From an uncultured Bacilli bacterium (GTDB lineage: Bacteria > Bacillota_I > Bacilli_A > RF39 > UBA660): DNA of 64,000 nt. A model generated the notes under the pieces. It did no database searches, was not told the origin of the DNA, and saw nothing but the letters and a program-made list of their open reading frames with translations. Of the stretch, positions 7,964 through 18,900 are shown piece by piece. Numbering within the stretch: the first letter of the stretch is position 1; the number at the start of each line of letters is the position of its first letter. The stretch lies in assembly GCA_910587065.1 (NCBI GenBank), contig CAJUMA010000001.1, forward strand, positions 147,446-211,445, read 5' to 3'. The position numbers and the translations under genes are program-made.

Positions 7964-8269
7964 ATGGGTTTAACAATGTCAAATGCAACATATGCACGTA
8001 GTACTACTGGCATAAAAAATTTAAAAGCCAACCTTATAGGGGATATCACAGCAGTTACAAAAAAATTAACTCCAACTAGTGATACTTATAAGACCATGGT
8101 TAATACAATTAACAATTATTGGGTAGGAGAAGATGCAACAGCATTCTTAAAAGATCTTGAAAAGCAAGTTGACGCATTAAACAAAAACATAGCAAATTTT
8201 AAGAGATATGTAGATGCTTTCGATACAGAACAAAGTGCGTTTGCAAAATTCCAATCCAACAATAAATAG
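7964..8269 (+). CDS. WXG100-family (EsxA-like) type VII secretion substrate
   Basis: The 101 aa protein has the size and helix-turn-helix hairpin pattern of WXG100 proteins. A WVGEDA sequence at about residue 53 supplies the W-x-G turn, and the second helix follows (AFLKDLEKQVDALNKNIANF). Such proteins are exported as dimers by the EssC ATPase and act as secreted effectors or as part of the apparatus. There is no signal peptide, as expected. The RBS AAGAAGG is 6 nt before ATG 7964, favouring it over the ATG at 7976. A second small helical gene follows after 18 nt, and the secretion ATPase lies convergently on the other strand. Confidence 0.75.
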   Translation: MGLTMSNATYARSTTGIKNLKANLIGDITAVTKKLTPTSDTYKTMVNTINNYWVGEDATAFLKDLEKQVDALNKNIANFKRYVDAFDTEQSAFAKFQSNNK

Positions 8270-8287
8270 AAAGAATGGTGAATATTA

Positions 8288-8602
8288 ATGGCTACAGGAA
8301 TAACTGGTATTAATACTGCAGGTATTGCAAAAATGCAACAAGCAGTACAAGATTATAAAAATAGTTTAGTAAAACTAACTAATATATCTGCATCAAAAGC
8401 AGAAATACAAGCTGCTATTAAAGGAACTTCAGTTGAAGCTCAAGCAACTCAATTGGTTCAAACAATTGATAGTCAGATAACAGCTTTATTCTCATCACTT
8501 GATGGTTTTCAAAATAAGATTGCTTCATTGGCAAGTAATTATACAAAATATGATACTTCATCAAATGTTATTAAAGATGTAACATCATCAATGAAGAGTT
8601 AA
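8288..8602 (+). CDS. Small helical protein, probable WXG100-type partner
   Basis: The 104 aa product is helical, Ala/Ser/Thr/Gln-rich, has no signal peptide and follows the WXG100 gene by 18 nt. It has no W-x-G. The turn between its two predicted helices falls near residues 40-55. Esx-type genes often come in pairs whose products form a heterodimer, and this is its likely role, inferred from size, composition and position. It could alternatively be a small LXG-adaptor-like protein. The pair shares one promoter and a bidirectional terminator. Confidence 0.55.
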   Translation: MATGITGINTAGIAKMQQAVQDYKNSLVKLTNISASKAEIQAAIKGTSVEAQATQLVQTIDSQITALFSSLDGFQNKIASLASNYTKYDTSSNVIKDVTSSMKS

Positions 8603-8615
8603 TATTGGAAATAAA

Positions 8616-8644
8616 AAAATCACATTTATGATGTGATTTTAATT
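8616..8644. terminator. Bidirectional terminator between esx pair and esaB
   Basis: Stem AAAATCACAT (8616-8625) with ATGTGATTTT (8631-8640), flanked by A- and T-runs. It also overlaps the last codons of the minus-strand EsaB-like gene. Confidence 0.7.
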
Positions 8645-8914
8645 TGTCAGTAATACTAATATTGTGCCATTTCTTATATTGGTGTTGAGTAGTAAAGTAT
8701 TTGGCATGTATTTCTCACCAGTTCTTGCATTATATAATACATTATTTTTTGAAGGCCTTAGTTCTCCATTTGACATTTCGGAAACTGCCATACTTAATAG
8801 ATTAATGATATTTCCAATTCTTTTATTAACTGGCAAAGAAATATCATAACTTTTATCAATTTCTGGAATTAATAATTTAATAAATACTTTATTATTAATA
8901 AATATCGCCTCCAT
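8639..8914 (-). CDS. esaB: EsaB/YukD-like ubiquitin-fold type VII secretion protein
   Basis: The 91 aa product has the ubiquitin-like beta-grasp pattern and length of EsaB/YukD: an N-terminal beta strand pair, a central helix (NIINLLSMAVSEM), NVLYNARTGEKYMPNTLL and a closing hydrophobic ILVLL strand. In Firmicutes T7SS it is a cytosolic accessory of EssC. Here it overlaps the end of essC by 20 nt, so the two are translationally coupled. The start is odd. ATG 8914 has only a weak upstream AGG, while a good GGAGG lies just inside the frame, so a non-ATG start a few codons later is possible. Confidence 0.75.
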   Translation of the reverse strand: MEAIFINNKVFIKLLIPEIDKSYDISLPVNKRIGNIINLLSMAVSEMSNGELRPSKNNVLYNARTGEKYMPNTLLLNTNIRNGTILVLLTN

Positions 8915-11900
8915 CTTCAGTACCTAAGCATTTTATAACTTGGTACGTTTCATTATTTGATACGTATGCGACACCTCTAAAGTCCTCATTAATATCACTT
9001 AATGACATTGAATTAAATTTAATTGCTTTTTGAATATCGACGCCTTTACCTATCCATATTCCATATTTATTATCAACAATTTTATCGTACCATTCTTCTC
9101 TCATAATTCTCTTATATGAAGAATAGTTGTCTGCAAACACAAAATATTTATTAGGCATACTATTAAGTTTATTTAATATACTAAATAATTTATCTATGCC
9201 TTCATCTAAAACTTTGTCATATATATATCCAACTCCTAAAAGGATATATATAATAGACTTCTCGTCACTATCATTCTCTATTTGACTTATATTATCGGTA
9301 AATTCTCCACTAATATAATCAATTCCATAACTATCCGAAATACAACCAACAAAATCTATAACTTTAACGTTAATATTTGGGATAGATGACATTATAGATA
9401 TATAATTAGTAATAAAAGTATTTTCAATTAATAAGTTATTACCAATTATTTGAGAAATTTTATTGGCAGTAAAATTAAATTTATTAACACTTGCATCATA
9501 AATATTTATTCCGATTGGTACATTCCTAACACTGTCAATATAGCTAGACAACGTATCAGACGTAATAATTTTTGGTATTACTGGTATTGGTGGTGTCTTT
9601 GCAGCTGTTTTTGCATATTTTTCAAAAGTCGCAGCTATGTACTGATTAATTTGATTCTTTTGTGCAATTAAACAAGTTTGTATTTCATATGCAGATTCAT
9701 TCATACTTATAATTCCTCGCCCAAAATACTTGGAAGGAGTAAGTCCTTCAGGAGCGTCTAAATAAAATTTATAATCAAAATTGTCAGACAACTGAGTTGC
9801 AATTTTATTTTGAAATGACTGACTAATTTTAGTTTTTACTGATGAAGGAGATATAGCTGTCATAACAAACACAATTCCGTATTTCGAGCTTTCTCGAACA
9901 AGGTGTGCAAAAAAGTCATCATAATTACCATAACTTTCAATAAATGTTTCGTACCCATTTAAAATAATCATCATTAATGGAACCTTTTCCTTTGCGTTTT
10001 TTATAAAGGAAACATAATTTCCACCATACTTAGAGAAAAGTTCTTTTCTCCTATTTATTTCCCTTTCAATCATTAGAAGCAAACTTCTTACCTTATTATT
10101 TTCTTCTAATAAAACAACATCACCAACTTGTGGAATAGATGAAAATACTTTTAAAACTTCTGCTCCAAAGTCCATAACATAAATACTAATCTCGGCAGAA
10201 GAGTGGAATATACAAGTTGAATAAATTAATGTCATTAAAAGATTTTCTTTTCCTGTACCAGCATTTCCATAAACAATTAAATTTCCTGTATTAGTAAAAT
10301 CAATTGTCAAAACATCTTGTAATTGGGAAGCTGGTATATCATATTCACCAATGACTGGATTAATTAAATAGGGTAGAGGTTTATAGCCATACTTTTTAAT
10401 AGTGTTAATTAAGTATATCTCTGGAGGTATACTTGGCAGCCATAATTGTCTTGTTTGAATATTCTCTCTTTTGGCTATTTCGTATAGGTTTTTTACTATA
10501 TTTGTTAATTGATCGCCATAGTTTATTTGATTATCAACTTTTACTGTATCTGTTATTTCTCTAATTAAATTACCACTGTTATCTACAAGCTTTATTGAGT
10601 CATCAATGTTTTTTTCCATTCTATCTTGTGGAATATATCTAGCACCTGACCAAGCTGATTGACCTATTTCAAATAACTCATCAAATCCAACTTGTAAATA
10701 GAATCTACCAGTTTCTTTGATACTAGCAGCATCTGTCCTCTTTAAAAGTTCCATACTATCCTCAGAAGTTTGAACTTTCAAACATATTTTAAATTTTGAG
10801 TTAGACCAAATTTGATCATCAACAACACCAGCTGGCTTTTGTGTTGCGAGTATTAAGTGAACGCCAAGTGATCTACCAATACGAGCTGCGGAAATTAATT
10901 CGTCCATAAAATCAGGTTGTTGACTCTTTAATTCAGCAAATTCATCAGAAATTATAAACAGGTGAGAAATAGGAACCTTTACTTTTCCTTCTCTATAGAA
11001 TTGCTGATATTTATAAATATCAACAGTACTTTCTCCAAGCAAGTCACGAGCTTCATTAAACATTCTTTGTCTTCTTTTTAATTCACTATTGATAGATACT
11101 AAAGTTCTATTCATTTCTCCAGTATCTAAGTTAGTGATTGTTCCAACAAGATGAGGAATTTTTATACCAGTTTCTCTATTTTCAAAAGCACCAGCCAGTC
11201 CACCACCTTTATAGTCAATTAAAACAAATTGTACTTCGTCAGGGTGATAATTAATAGCCATAGAAAGAATAAAGGAAATAATAAACTCACTCTTACCGGA
11301 ACCAGTTGAGCCAGCTATTAAACCGTGTGGTCCATGAAATTTCTCATGTAAGTCTAATTCAAAAAGTTTACCGTCTGGATGAACGCCAATCGGTGCTTTT
11401 AAACTATTTGTTGGATCATTTTTAGTCCACCTATTAACAATATTTAGTTGATCAATTTTTCCAACATTATACATTTCCAAAAAGTTAATATTGTTAGGAA
11501 GCTGATTTGATAAATTTATGGAAGTTGCAGGAATATTCGCAATTGCTAAAGAACAAACTGCTATATCAGATTCAAATAAATCAGGTTTAAAATTATTGTC
11601 TTGAAAAGCGCTTAAATCTTTACTGAATATGCCAGATTCATTATCCTTAAATTGAATAAATTGACTAAATCTACTTGGAATATTTTTTAAAGATTCTTCA
11701 ATCATCATCAATGAAAAACCTGTATTAAATTTGCTATTTAATATTTTATCAACGATTCCAGACCTCTTTGCTAATAAGTAGTTATCTGTAACTATTAAGT
11801 AATACTCATCAAAATTTTTATAGTATTGATTCTCATTTTTAGAATCTTGCTCTTCATCTGTATGTTCAAAAGTTTTTATTTTATTATTTCTATCAGTGAA

Positions 11901-13481
11901 CACGTTTTCCAAATAAGATGAAACTTGCTTCATTTCATCTTCATTTGTAGCGAAAAATCTTACATCACTATCATTACTTTTTAAATGAGGCAAGTATTTT
12001 AAATATTCCCATTCTTTAGCGTTCTCTTCATCAGTGAAGATTACAATCTTTAAGTCAATACCGCTGTAGTAAACAATTAATTGAGACATAATATTATCAA
12101 TTACTTCTTTTCTACTAGGAAAACTATCATCAACAATAATAGGTAATATTCTATTTTCAATTGCTGAAATTGTAATTGGAACATCATTTAAAACAAAATT
12201 TGTATTAACTAATTTCTCAACCTCTTCTTTTAAATTATCATCCTCAATTCTAAAGTCTTCAATTGTAGCTTCAATTTCTAAATCAGCCTTTTTGTTACCA
12301 ATTCCTAATCTAAAAGTTAAAAAATCGCTGTCTCTAATTTCGCGACTCCAAATTTTATTAGTTTTCTTTTCAATATTATCAATAAGTTCATTAGTATTAA
12401 GATTGTTTTGAAATAGAATCTCTTTTTCTCGATCCATTAATTCATTTATTTTGATCCTTTTCTTTTTTAAATAATCACTATACTTACTTTGTCTATTATC
12501 TTCTTTAGTTCTAATCTTTCTCCTTTGATATTTATCTAATAAAATAGGGAACAGAATACAGCCAAGTATTAAAGCGACGCAAATAACAATCTCCGATATA
12601 GAACTAGCTAATGATCGTTGCCCTGATACAACACTAAATATGGCTACTACACCAGTAATTGATGAAGAAACACCCATCATAATAGTAGCACCTAAAGTCA
12701 ATATAGCAGGCGGACCATCATCTTTAATAATATCAGGAGGTGCATCAATATGAACTTCAGTTGTTTTAAACTCCGATTTTAATCTTGGTGTGTGAAAGAA
12801 AACATCATTATCAGTATAAAGAGTTACATATTTCTCGGTACCATCAACTGGTTCACACATATTATCATCATGTAGTTGTTTTTGACTTTCATCAACTGGG
12901 AAACTTATTTTTAGCTTTTCAGGAATTTCGTTAACAAGTATAAAAGTACTCATCCATATTATTTTAACACCATCCATAAATATTATATCGCCTGTATTTA
13001 GTTTTGTATTTAAAACTCTTTTCCCATTAACATAAGTATAAACTAAATTATCTAATGACTTAAGATTCCAAATTCCGTTAACAAGTTCAATAACAACTTG
13101 ATTTTGATTAATACCAATTGACTTACATATAATATCGCAGTCTTCTCCACCAATAATTATCTTTGTCTTCCCAGCTATAGAATATCTATTATAATTTATA
13201 GGGGTTTCATAAAAAAACATCTTTATAGTGTCTTTAATATCATTAAAAGAAATATCATAAAATGATAAATCTTCTATTACATCTTTATCTACATCAAAAA
13301 CATTTTTTTTTATCGTATAGTTTTGTGTTTTTCTTACTGTCCATTTCCCTTCTTCAGCAATTAACGTAATATTTTCAGAAACTCCTTCGGGTGAAATATA
13401 GTTAACTAAAAATGAATCCTCCACTCTTGCGGGCAAAGTGAAATTATATACTTTTATTTTATCAGCTATGTAAAGTTTCAT
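8895..13481 (-). CDS. essC: EssC-type FtsK/SpoIIIE ATPase of the type VII secretion system
   Basis: The 1528 aa product has the EssC layout: an N-terminal forkhead-like part (about 1-190), a two-helix membrane anchor (about 255-312) and tandem FtsK-like ATPase domains. The first has a complete Walker A (GSTGSGKSE, about 723-731) followed by VLIDYKGGGLAGAF and the Walker B-like LFIISDEFAEL. The second has GNAGTGKENL (about 1072). A third, degenerate module occupies the C-terminus. It is the motor that pulls WXG100 substrates through the membrane. RBS AGGTGG precedes the ATG. It forms an operon with esaB downstream and probably the small gene upstream, but EsaA, EssA and EssB are not present. 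Confidence 0.93.
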   Translation of the reverse strand: MKLYIADKIKVYNFTLPARVEDSFLVNYISPEGVSENITLIAEEGKWTVRKTQNYTIKKNVFDVDKDVIEDLSFYDISFNDIKDTIKMFFYETPINYNRYSIAGKTKIIIGGEDCDIICKSIGINQNQVVIELVNGIWNLKSLDNLVYTYVNGKRVLNTKLNTGDIIFMDGVKIIWMSTFILVNEIPEKLKISFPVDESQKQLHDDNMCEPVDGTEKYVTLYTDNDVFFHTPRLKSEFKTTEVHIDAPPDIIKDDGPPAILTLGATIMMGVSSSITGVVAIFSVVSGQRSLASSISEIVICVALILGCILFPILLDKYQRRKIRTKEDNRQSKYSDYLKKKRIKINELMDREKEILFQNNLNTNELIDNIEKKTNKIWSREIRDSDFLTFRLGIGNKKADLEIEATIEDFRIEDDNLKEEVEKLVNTNFVLNDVPITISAIENRILPIIVDDSFPSRKEVIDNIMSQLIVYYSGIDLKIVIFTDEENAKEWEYLKYLPHLKSNDSDVRFFATNEDEMKQVSSYLENVFTDRNNKIKTFEHTDEEQDSKNENQYYKNFDEYYLIVTDNYLLAKRSGIVDKILNSKFNTGFSLMMIEESLKNIPSRFSQFIQFKDNESGIFSKDLSAFQDNNFKPDLFESDIAVCSLAIANIPATSINLSNQLPNNINFLEMYNVGKIDQLNIVNRWTKNDPTNSLKAPIGVHPDGKLFELDLHEKFHGPHGLIAGSTGSGKSEFIISFILSMAINYHPDEVQFVLIDYKGGGLAGAFENRETGIKIPHLVGTITNLDTGEMNRTLVSINSELKRRQRMFNEARDLLGESTVDIYKYQQFYREGKVKVPISHLFIISDEFAELKSQQPDFMDELISAARIGRSLGVHLILATQKPAGVVDDQIWSNSKFKICLKVQTSEDSMELLKRTDAASIKETGRFYLQVGFDELFEIGQSAWSGARYIPQDRMEKNIDDSIKLVDNSGNLIREITDTVKVDNQINYGDQLTNIVKNLYEIAKRENIQTRQLWLPSIPPEIYLINTIKKYGYKPLPYLINPVIGEYDIPASQLQDVLTIDFTNTGNLIVYGNAGTGKENLLMTLIYSTCIFHSSAEISIYVMDFGAEVLKVFSSIPQVGDVVLLEENNKVRSLLLMIEREINRRKELFSKYGGNYVSFIKNAKEKVPLMMIILNGYETFIESYGNYDDFFAHLVRESSKYGIVFVMTAISPSSVKTKISQSFQNKIATQLSDNFDYKFYLDAPEGLTPSKYFGRGIISMNESAYEIQTCLIAQKNQINQYIAATFEKYAKTAAKTPPIPVIPKIITSDTLSSYIDSVRNVPIGINIYDASVNKFNFTANKISQIIGNNLLIENTFITNYISIMSSIPNINVKVIDFVGCISDSYGIDYISGEFTDNISQIENDSDEKSIIYILLGVGYIYDKVLDEGIDKLFSILNKLNSMPNKYFVFADNYSSYKRIMREEWYDKIVDNKYGIWIGKGVDIQKAIKFNSMSLSDINEDFRGVAYVSNNETYQVIKCLGTEDGGDIY

Positions 13482-13544
13482 ATTACCACCTTTTTATCTT
13501 ATATAAATTATAACATATTAAGGTACAATTAGAAAGGTAAACAT

Positions 13545-13823
13545 TCATTTTCTTATTTTTATTATTTCAATTGGGTTAACCTTTATTATCATAAGTTTGT
13601 ACTTATTAATTAATATATTATCAGCTAACTTAAATTGATCTTTTATATTTATATTTACTATATTAAATAAAGAAAAAACATTGTTGAAATATGCTCGCAT
13701 ACCACAATTTAAATCAATTTTATTGTAGTAAGAATAAGCTAGGCCAAAGGCAATTAAATTTGGCAAGACATTGTATTTTATATAAAACATATTTACTTCA
13801 TTAATTTCTTTCCATTTATTCAT
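13545..13823 (-). CDS. Hypothetical 92 aa protein upstream of essC
   Basis: I do not recognise this small basic protein. It is rich in Ile, Asn, Tyr and Lys, with one moderately hydrophobic stretch (NLIAFGLAYSYY, about residues 22-33) that is too short and polar to be a sure membrane segment. A strong RBS (GGAGG) precedes the ATG. It lies 63 nt upstream of essC on the same strand, so it may be the first gene of the secretion operon and could stand in for a missing accessory subunit. That is only a positional argument. Confidence 0.45.
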   Translation of the reverse strand: MNKWKEINEVNMFYIKYNVLPNLIAFGLAYSYYNKIDLNCGMRAYFNNVFSLFNIVNINIKDQFKLADNILINKYKLMIIKVNPIEIIKIRK

Positions 13824-13898
13824 ATACCCTCCTATAATATTTATTAACTATAAAATTAACAATTGCTTTAAAAAAGTATGTTTTTTTTTTCTAAATAT

Positions 13899-13906
13899 GT
13901 TATAAT
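13899..13906 (+). promoter_or_regulatory. Extended -10 promoter of rubrerythrin
   Basis: TGTTATAAT with TATAAT at 13901-13906, 48 nt upstream of the start codon. The -35 region is a T-run without a good consensus. Confidence 0.5.
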
Positions 13907-13953
13907 TTTTATGAGTAATATATAATTGCTTACAAAGGAAGGAAGTATTATTT

Positions 13954-14493
13954 ATGAAATTAGAAGGTAGTAAAACAGAACAAAATTTAATGACAGCATT
14001 TGCTGGAGAATCTCAAGCGAGAAATAAATATACATATTTTGCTTCAAAAGCAAAAAAAGAAGGTTATGAGCAAATTGCTGCAATATTTTTAGAAACAGCC
14101 GAAAATGAAAAAGAACATGCAAAAATGTGGTTCAAAGAACTAAATGGAGGGGAAATACCTTCAACACTTGATAACCTTGCTGCTGCAGCCGATGGAGAAA
14201 ATTTTGAGTGGACTGACATGTACGATGAATTTGCTAAGACAGCAAAAGAGGAAGGTTTTGATAGAATTGCCTACCTTTTTGAAAGTGTTGCAGCTATTGA
14301 AAAAGAACATGAAGCTAGATATCGTAAACTTATTGAGAATGTTGAAGGCGGACTAGTATTCTCTAAAGATGGAGATGCCATTTGGAAATGTCGTAACTGC
14401 GGACACATTGTTGTTGGAAAGCAAGCTCCTGAAGTATGTCCAGTATGTGCACATCCTCAAAGTTACTTTGAAATTAAAGCTGAGAACTATTAA
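13954..14493 (+). CDS. rbr: Rubrerythrin
   Basis: The 179 aa protein is a canonical rubrerythrin. It reduces hydrogen peroxide using electrons passed from a rubredoxin-type centre and protects anaerobes from oxidative stress. The N-terminal four-helix bundle carries the di-iron ligand motifs ([24 protein letters not shown]). The C-terminal rubredoxin-like domain has two Cys pairs (CRNC at about 147, CPVC at about 163) for one iron. Length and both domains are standard. It is monocistronic, with an AAGGAAGG RBS and a bidirectional terminator after it. Cytosolic. Confidence 0.95.
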   Translation: MKLEGSKTEQNLMTAFAGESQARNKYTYFASKAKKEGYEQIAAIFLETAENEKEHAKMWFKELNGGEIPSTLDNLAAAADGENFEWTDMYDEFAKTAKEEGFDRIAYLFESVAAIEKEHEARYRKLIENVEGGLVFSKDGDAIWKCRNCGHIVVGKQAPEVCPVCAHPQSYFEIKAENY

Positions 14494-14500
14494 AATAGCG

Positions 14501-14525
14501 AGTAGAGAATTTCTCTACTTTTTTA
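14501..14525. terminator. Bidirectional terminator after rbr
   Basis: Stem AGTAGAGA (14501-14508) with TCTCTACT (14512-14519) followed by T-rich sequence. It also serves the minus-strand helicase gene that ends at 14515. Confidence 0.75.
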
Positions 14526-15888
14526 ATACTTGAATATTTTTTTTGTAATCATGCATAAGTTCTTTTACAAAAGGACTAATGTTTTGATTAACCATAATAT
14601 ATATACTGTTTTTTGTTCTTGTTAATGCTACATAAAATAATCTTCTTTCTTCTTCAAAAGGAATATAATCTTTATCATTTAAAACAAATCTAAGTATTTT
14701 TTCATTCTTAATCTTTGATGGTATATTATCAGAATTTACTAATATCACATTATTTGCTTCTAAGCCTTTTGATCTATGTATTGTAAGTTTATTATCCCAT
14801 TTAACATTCTTAATATCAGCATTATTTCTTCCAATTATCAAAATGTCCTTATCCTCTATCATATTTATAATTTCATCAACTGTATATCCAAATACTATTT
14901 TTATCGGCATGTTTAAATTTTTATTTGATACAATATCTTTTTTTAATTGTTTTTTATTCTTCATAATAAATTTGGAACTAATACCAATTAATTCATTACT
15001 ATTTCTATAAGTATATTTTAGATTGTAAGTCGCTACATCTTCAAAATATTCATTAAATTTAATAAAAATATTTAAATTGCATCCCGAGAATCTATATATG
15101 CTCTGCCAATCATCTCCAACAACAAATACTTTAGAATTACACTTATCTACTATTGCTTTTATAAGTTCATACCTAACAAAAGAAGTATCCTGAAACTCAT
15201 CAATTATAATATATTTATAATTAATATCAACCGTATTTATCTTCTTTGCAGAGATAGTAATCATATCATCAAAATCAATTTTGCCAACACTAAGCAATTC
15301 TCTTTTATATATAAGCATAATCTCTATAATCATAAGTATTATCTTCTTTTCATTAAAAAATACTTTTTTGTATATTTTATATATATCTTCTAAACTCATA
15401 TTATTACTTTTTGCTAGTCTTATAAATGTTGAAATAGTTCTCTTTAATTTGAAATACTCTTTTGTTTTATAAAGAAATTTAGTATCTTTATCAGAAAAAA
15501 ATAAAGATTTAATAAATTTAGTTTTATCATATTTAATACGTGATTCAAAATATTCATCTATTATATAATCTAAATAATCATCACTTATAATATCAACATT
15601 CCCAAGTATACTAAGACCTAATTTATGAAATGTATAAATATCCAAATTATATCCCATTTCAATAGTTTTATTTTTTAAAGACTTAACCGTTTCATTAGTA
15701 AATGATATACATAATATTTCTGTTTCTTTAATGTGTTCATTTTCTATTAAATATTTTATTTTTCCGAGTATTGTCAAAGTTTTACCAGAACCTGCGCCCG
15801 CAACAACTAAAGTTGATTTCTCCTTACTCTTTATTGCTGCCACTTGTGTATCATCAAGATTATATCCGTTAATAGTAAATAGGCTCAT
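14515..15888 (-). CDS. UvrD/helicase IV-like superfamily 1 helicase
   Basis: The 457 aa protein has the SF1A helicase set: Q-like DDTQVAAI, Walker A VAGAGSGKT (about residues 29-37), motif II IIIDEFQDT, motif III VVGDDWQSIYRFSG, a KYTYRNS motif IV and C-terminal LFYVALTRTK. The VGDDWQSIYRFSG form is typical of helicase IV (E. coli HelD-type), not of PcrA or UvrD. At 457 aa it is shorter than helicase IV or PcrA and lacks their long inserted subdomains. It probably unwinds DNA during repair. It lies downstream of addBA on the same strand with a 47 nt gap, suggesting a recombination-repair operon. Confidence 0.85.
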   Translation of the reverse strand: MSLFTINGYNLDDTQVAAIKSKEKSTLVVAGAGSGKTLTILGKIKYLIENEHIKETEILCISFTNETVKSLKNKTIEMGYNLDIYTFHKLGLSILGNVDIISDDYLDYIIDEYFESRIKYDKTKFIKSLFFSDKDTKFLYKTKEYFKLKRTISTFIRLAKSNNMSLEDIYKIYKKVFFNEKKIILMIIEIMLIYKRELLSVGKIDFDDMITISAKKINTVDINYKYIIIDEFQDTSFVRYELIKAIVDKCNSKVFVVGDDWQSIYRFSGCNLNIFIKFNEYFEDVATYNLKYTYRNSNELIGISSKFIMKNKKQLKKDIVSNKNLNMPIKIVFGYTVDEIINMIEDKDILIIGRNNADIKNVKWDNKLTIHRSKGLEANNVILVNSDNIPSKIKNEKILRFVLNDKDYIPFEEERRLFYVALTRTKNSIYIMVNQNISPFVKELMHDYKKNIQVLKK

Positions 15889-15935
15889 AATCTCTTTTCC
15901 CCCTCTAACAAAAAAAGAGAAGATTGATACTTCTC

Positions 15936-18900
15936 TTAATCTATTTTTTTAAAAACATCTTTATTTATCGAATACAGATAAATGTTGCAAGTTTTTTTAT
16001 AATTCTTTTCAACAAAATTTTTATAGCCTGTTAATTGTACTACATACTCATGGCTGTTAATGTTCGATAACTTGTAATCTATTATATCATAATGATCTTT
16101 ATATTCAACTAATAAATCTATAAATCCGTGAAATATTGCACCATTATCAATAAAACGTACTTCATGCTCTTTATAACAATTTGCCTTACTTATATTTTTA
16201 ACCTCATCATGTCTTAAAAAATTTCTAACCTTATCTTTATATATATCACTTATATTCAAATCGTCTAAGTTATTGTTTTTAAAATCATATACTTCAAATA
16301 CATAATGCATAAATGTCCCGAAATCTAATCTTTCTTTTAAATCTCTATCAACAATTCTTGATAAAGATTTAGAGAAATGTTTATTATCTACCAAATTAGA
16401 ATTTATTTTAATAGAAGTTAAATTTATTCTTTCGTTAACCTTTGGAATTCTATCTTTAAAATTACTTAGTTTGATTAAATTATAATCACTTGTAATACCC
16501 TCATCATCCAAATTAATTGTTCTAACATACTTATTTATTTTATACCGTATAATAGTTAAAATATCTGAAATAGTTCTAAGTTGTAATAAACAATGTTCAT
16601 TTAAAGAAGTTTCGGGAGAAATATTTTTATTAAATTTATTAATTAAAATTAATTTTTCTTTTGCTCTTGTAACAGCAACATAAAATAGTCGTATTTTTTC
16701 AGAAAGAGCTTGTCTATTCTCTTCTTCTTTAGCAGTTTTACTTACAAAAGTATTACCAATCCCGCTTTGATAAAAAGGAATTATAAAACCAAAAGTATTA
16801 CTAAATTTAAATCGCGACACATTTGGATCCTTTTTTATATCTGAGTTCAAATATGGTAAGTAAACAAATGGGTATTCAAGTCCCTTTGATGCGTGAATGG
16901 TCATAATTTTAACCGTGTTAGATGATGCATCTTTATTAGTTGTCATCTTTATTAACTCTTTGCTTGAAAGTAATTCGTCAAAATAATTTTTAATTTGATA
17001 TATACTCATACCAAAATTATTTAAAGAATTAACATTGTTCATAAAATATTCAAGTAAGCAAAGCCTCTCGGTTACATCACCAACAACATTTAATTTGTTA
17101 ATAATTTCAAACTTTTCAACAATAAGTTCAAGGGTATCACGATTAGATAAAGAATCAATTTTTAAAGAAATATCATACGCAATTTTATAAATATTTGTGT
17201 CTTTAAAAGATTCTTTAGTAACTATCTCGAAAATCTCTTTATCTGATAATTCAGAAACATAGGATCTAGCTATAGAAACAAATGCGTGTTTAAATTCTAC
17301 ACCCAAATTTTTTTCTTTAATACATATAATTAAAGAAACTAAATTTTTTAAAATATATATTTCGTCTTCTTCATTTATTGAAATATCTTTATAAATTGTA
17401 CAAGGAATACCCCTAAATTCTAATACTTTTTTTAGTAACTCAAAGTTTTTTGATTTATCAACCAAAATTGAAAAATCTTTAAAGTCACATTTCCGAGATT
17501 TCATTTTATCTTCTTCAATATAAGTTACTTTATCTTCCCGCTTTATTCTATTTAATATATCATTAGCAATAATAAAAGCTTCTCCTTCATTTTCCTTATA
17601 AATTGTGTTTTCATTATCATAGGAAAGAATTTCTGTCCTATATGATTTATTGTCAATATGATCTAGGTAGCCTTCATTACCAAATATCATTTGATGTTGA
17701 TTTTTATAATCAGCTCCTCCAATTGAATCATACATAATGTTATTAAATATTAAATTAATATCCTCAATAACTTCGTTTCGAGATCTAAAGTTTTTGTTTA
17801 AATCTATTTTAAATCCATTAATGTTTTTGGCGTAGTCATCATATCTTTTTTTAAAGATATAAGGGTTAGCATTTCTAAATCTATAAATAGATTGTTTTAT
17901 ATCACCAACAACATATACATTATTATTTGCTATATAAGATATAAATTCTTCTTGAATATCATTAGTATCTTGGTATTCATCTATCATAATTTCATAAGTT
18001 TTATACTTTATTTCATTTCTTACATTTTCATAATTTTTTACTAAATCAATCGCTAAAAAAGCAATGTCATAAAATTGGAAAACATTATGTTCTTTTTTTA
18101 TTTGCTTAATTCTTCTATCAATCTCTTTTAATAATGAAGAGAATACTTTCGCGTAACATTTTGTACTTTCATAATGCTTAATCAGCGTTTTTTTTGATTC
18201 CAATAAATATCCCTGTAATTCTTTTTTTGCTAAATCAACTTTGGTTTTTATTTCTTTCCCTTTATCAGTAAACCACCCCTTGCGAGCAGCAGGAATACTA
18301 ATGTCTATATCCAAAAGTTCATCATATTCACTTGCTGATTCAAGATTTAAAATAGTGGTTTCAAGTTCCGAAATTACATCTTCCTTTAAAGCTTCTTCTT
18401 TTAAATTCTCAAGTAAATCTATTAATTTATCTCTAAGTTCAAAAACTATATTTTCATATTTCAAGAAACTTGTTTCTATAAACTCTTTGTCATAAAATTT
18501 AGAAATATAAGTATCCAAAAACTTATCTCTATCTATTATATTGGTAATGTTCTTAGAATAAAGCATTAAAGCATCTCTAATTCTTTTATCATCTTTAACT
18601 TCCAAATCACCTATTAATTTTAAAAAATCTGTATCTTTTTCTTTATATAATTGTTCAAATAACTCATCAATTATCCTATTTATTTCAAGATTTATAATCG
18701 AATCATCAACAATTGTAAAGTTTTTATTAATACCTAGTAAATAATTATACTTTTTTACCAAGCTTTGAGCAAATGAATCAAAGGTTGTTATGTATGCGGA
18801 ATCTAATAATTCGGCTTGATTTTTTAATCTAGGATTAGCATTAATAATCTTTCTAATTCTCTCTTTCATTTCGGCAGCAGCATTGTTAGTAAATGTAAGT

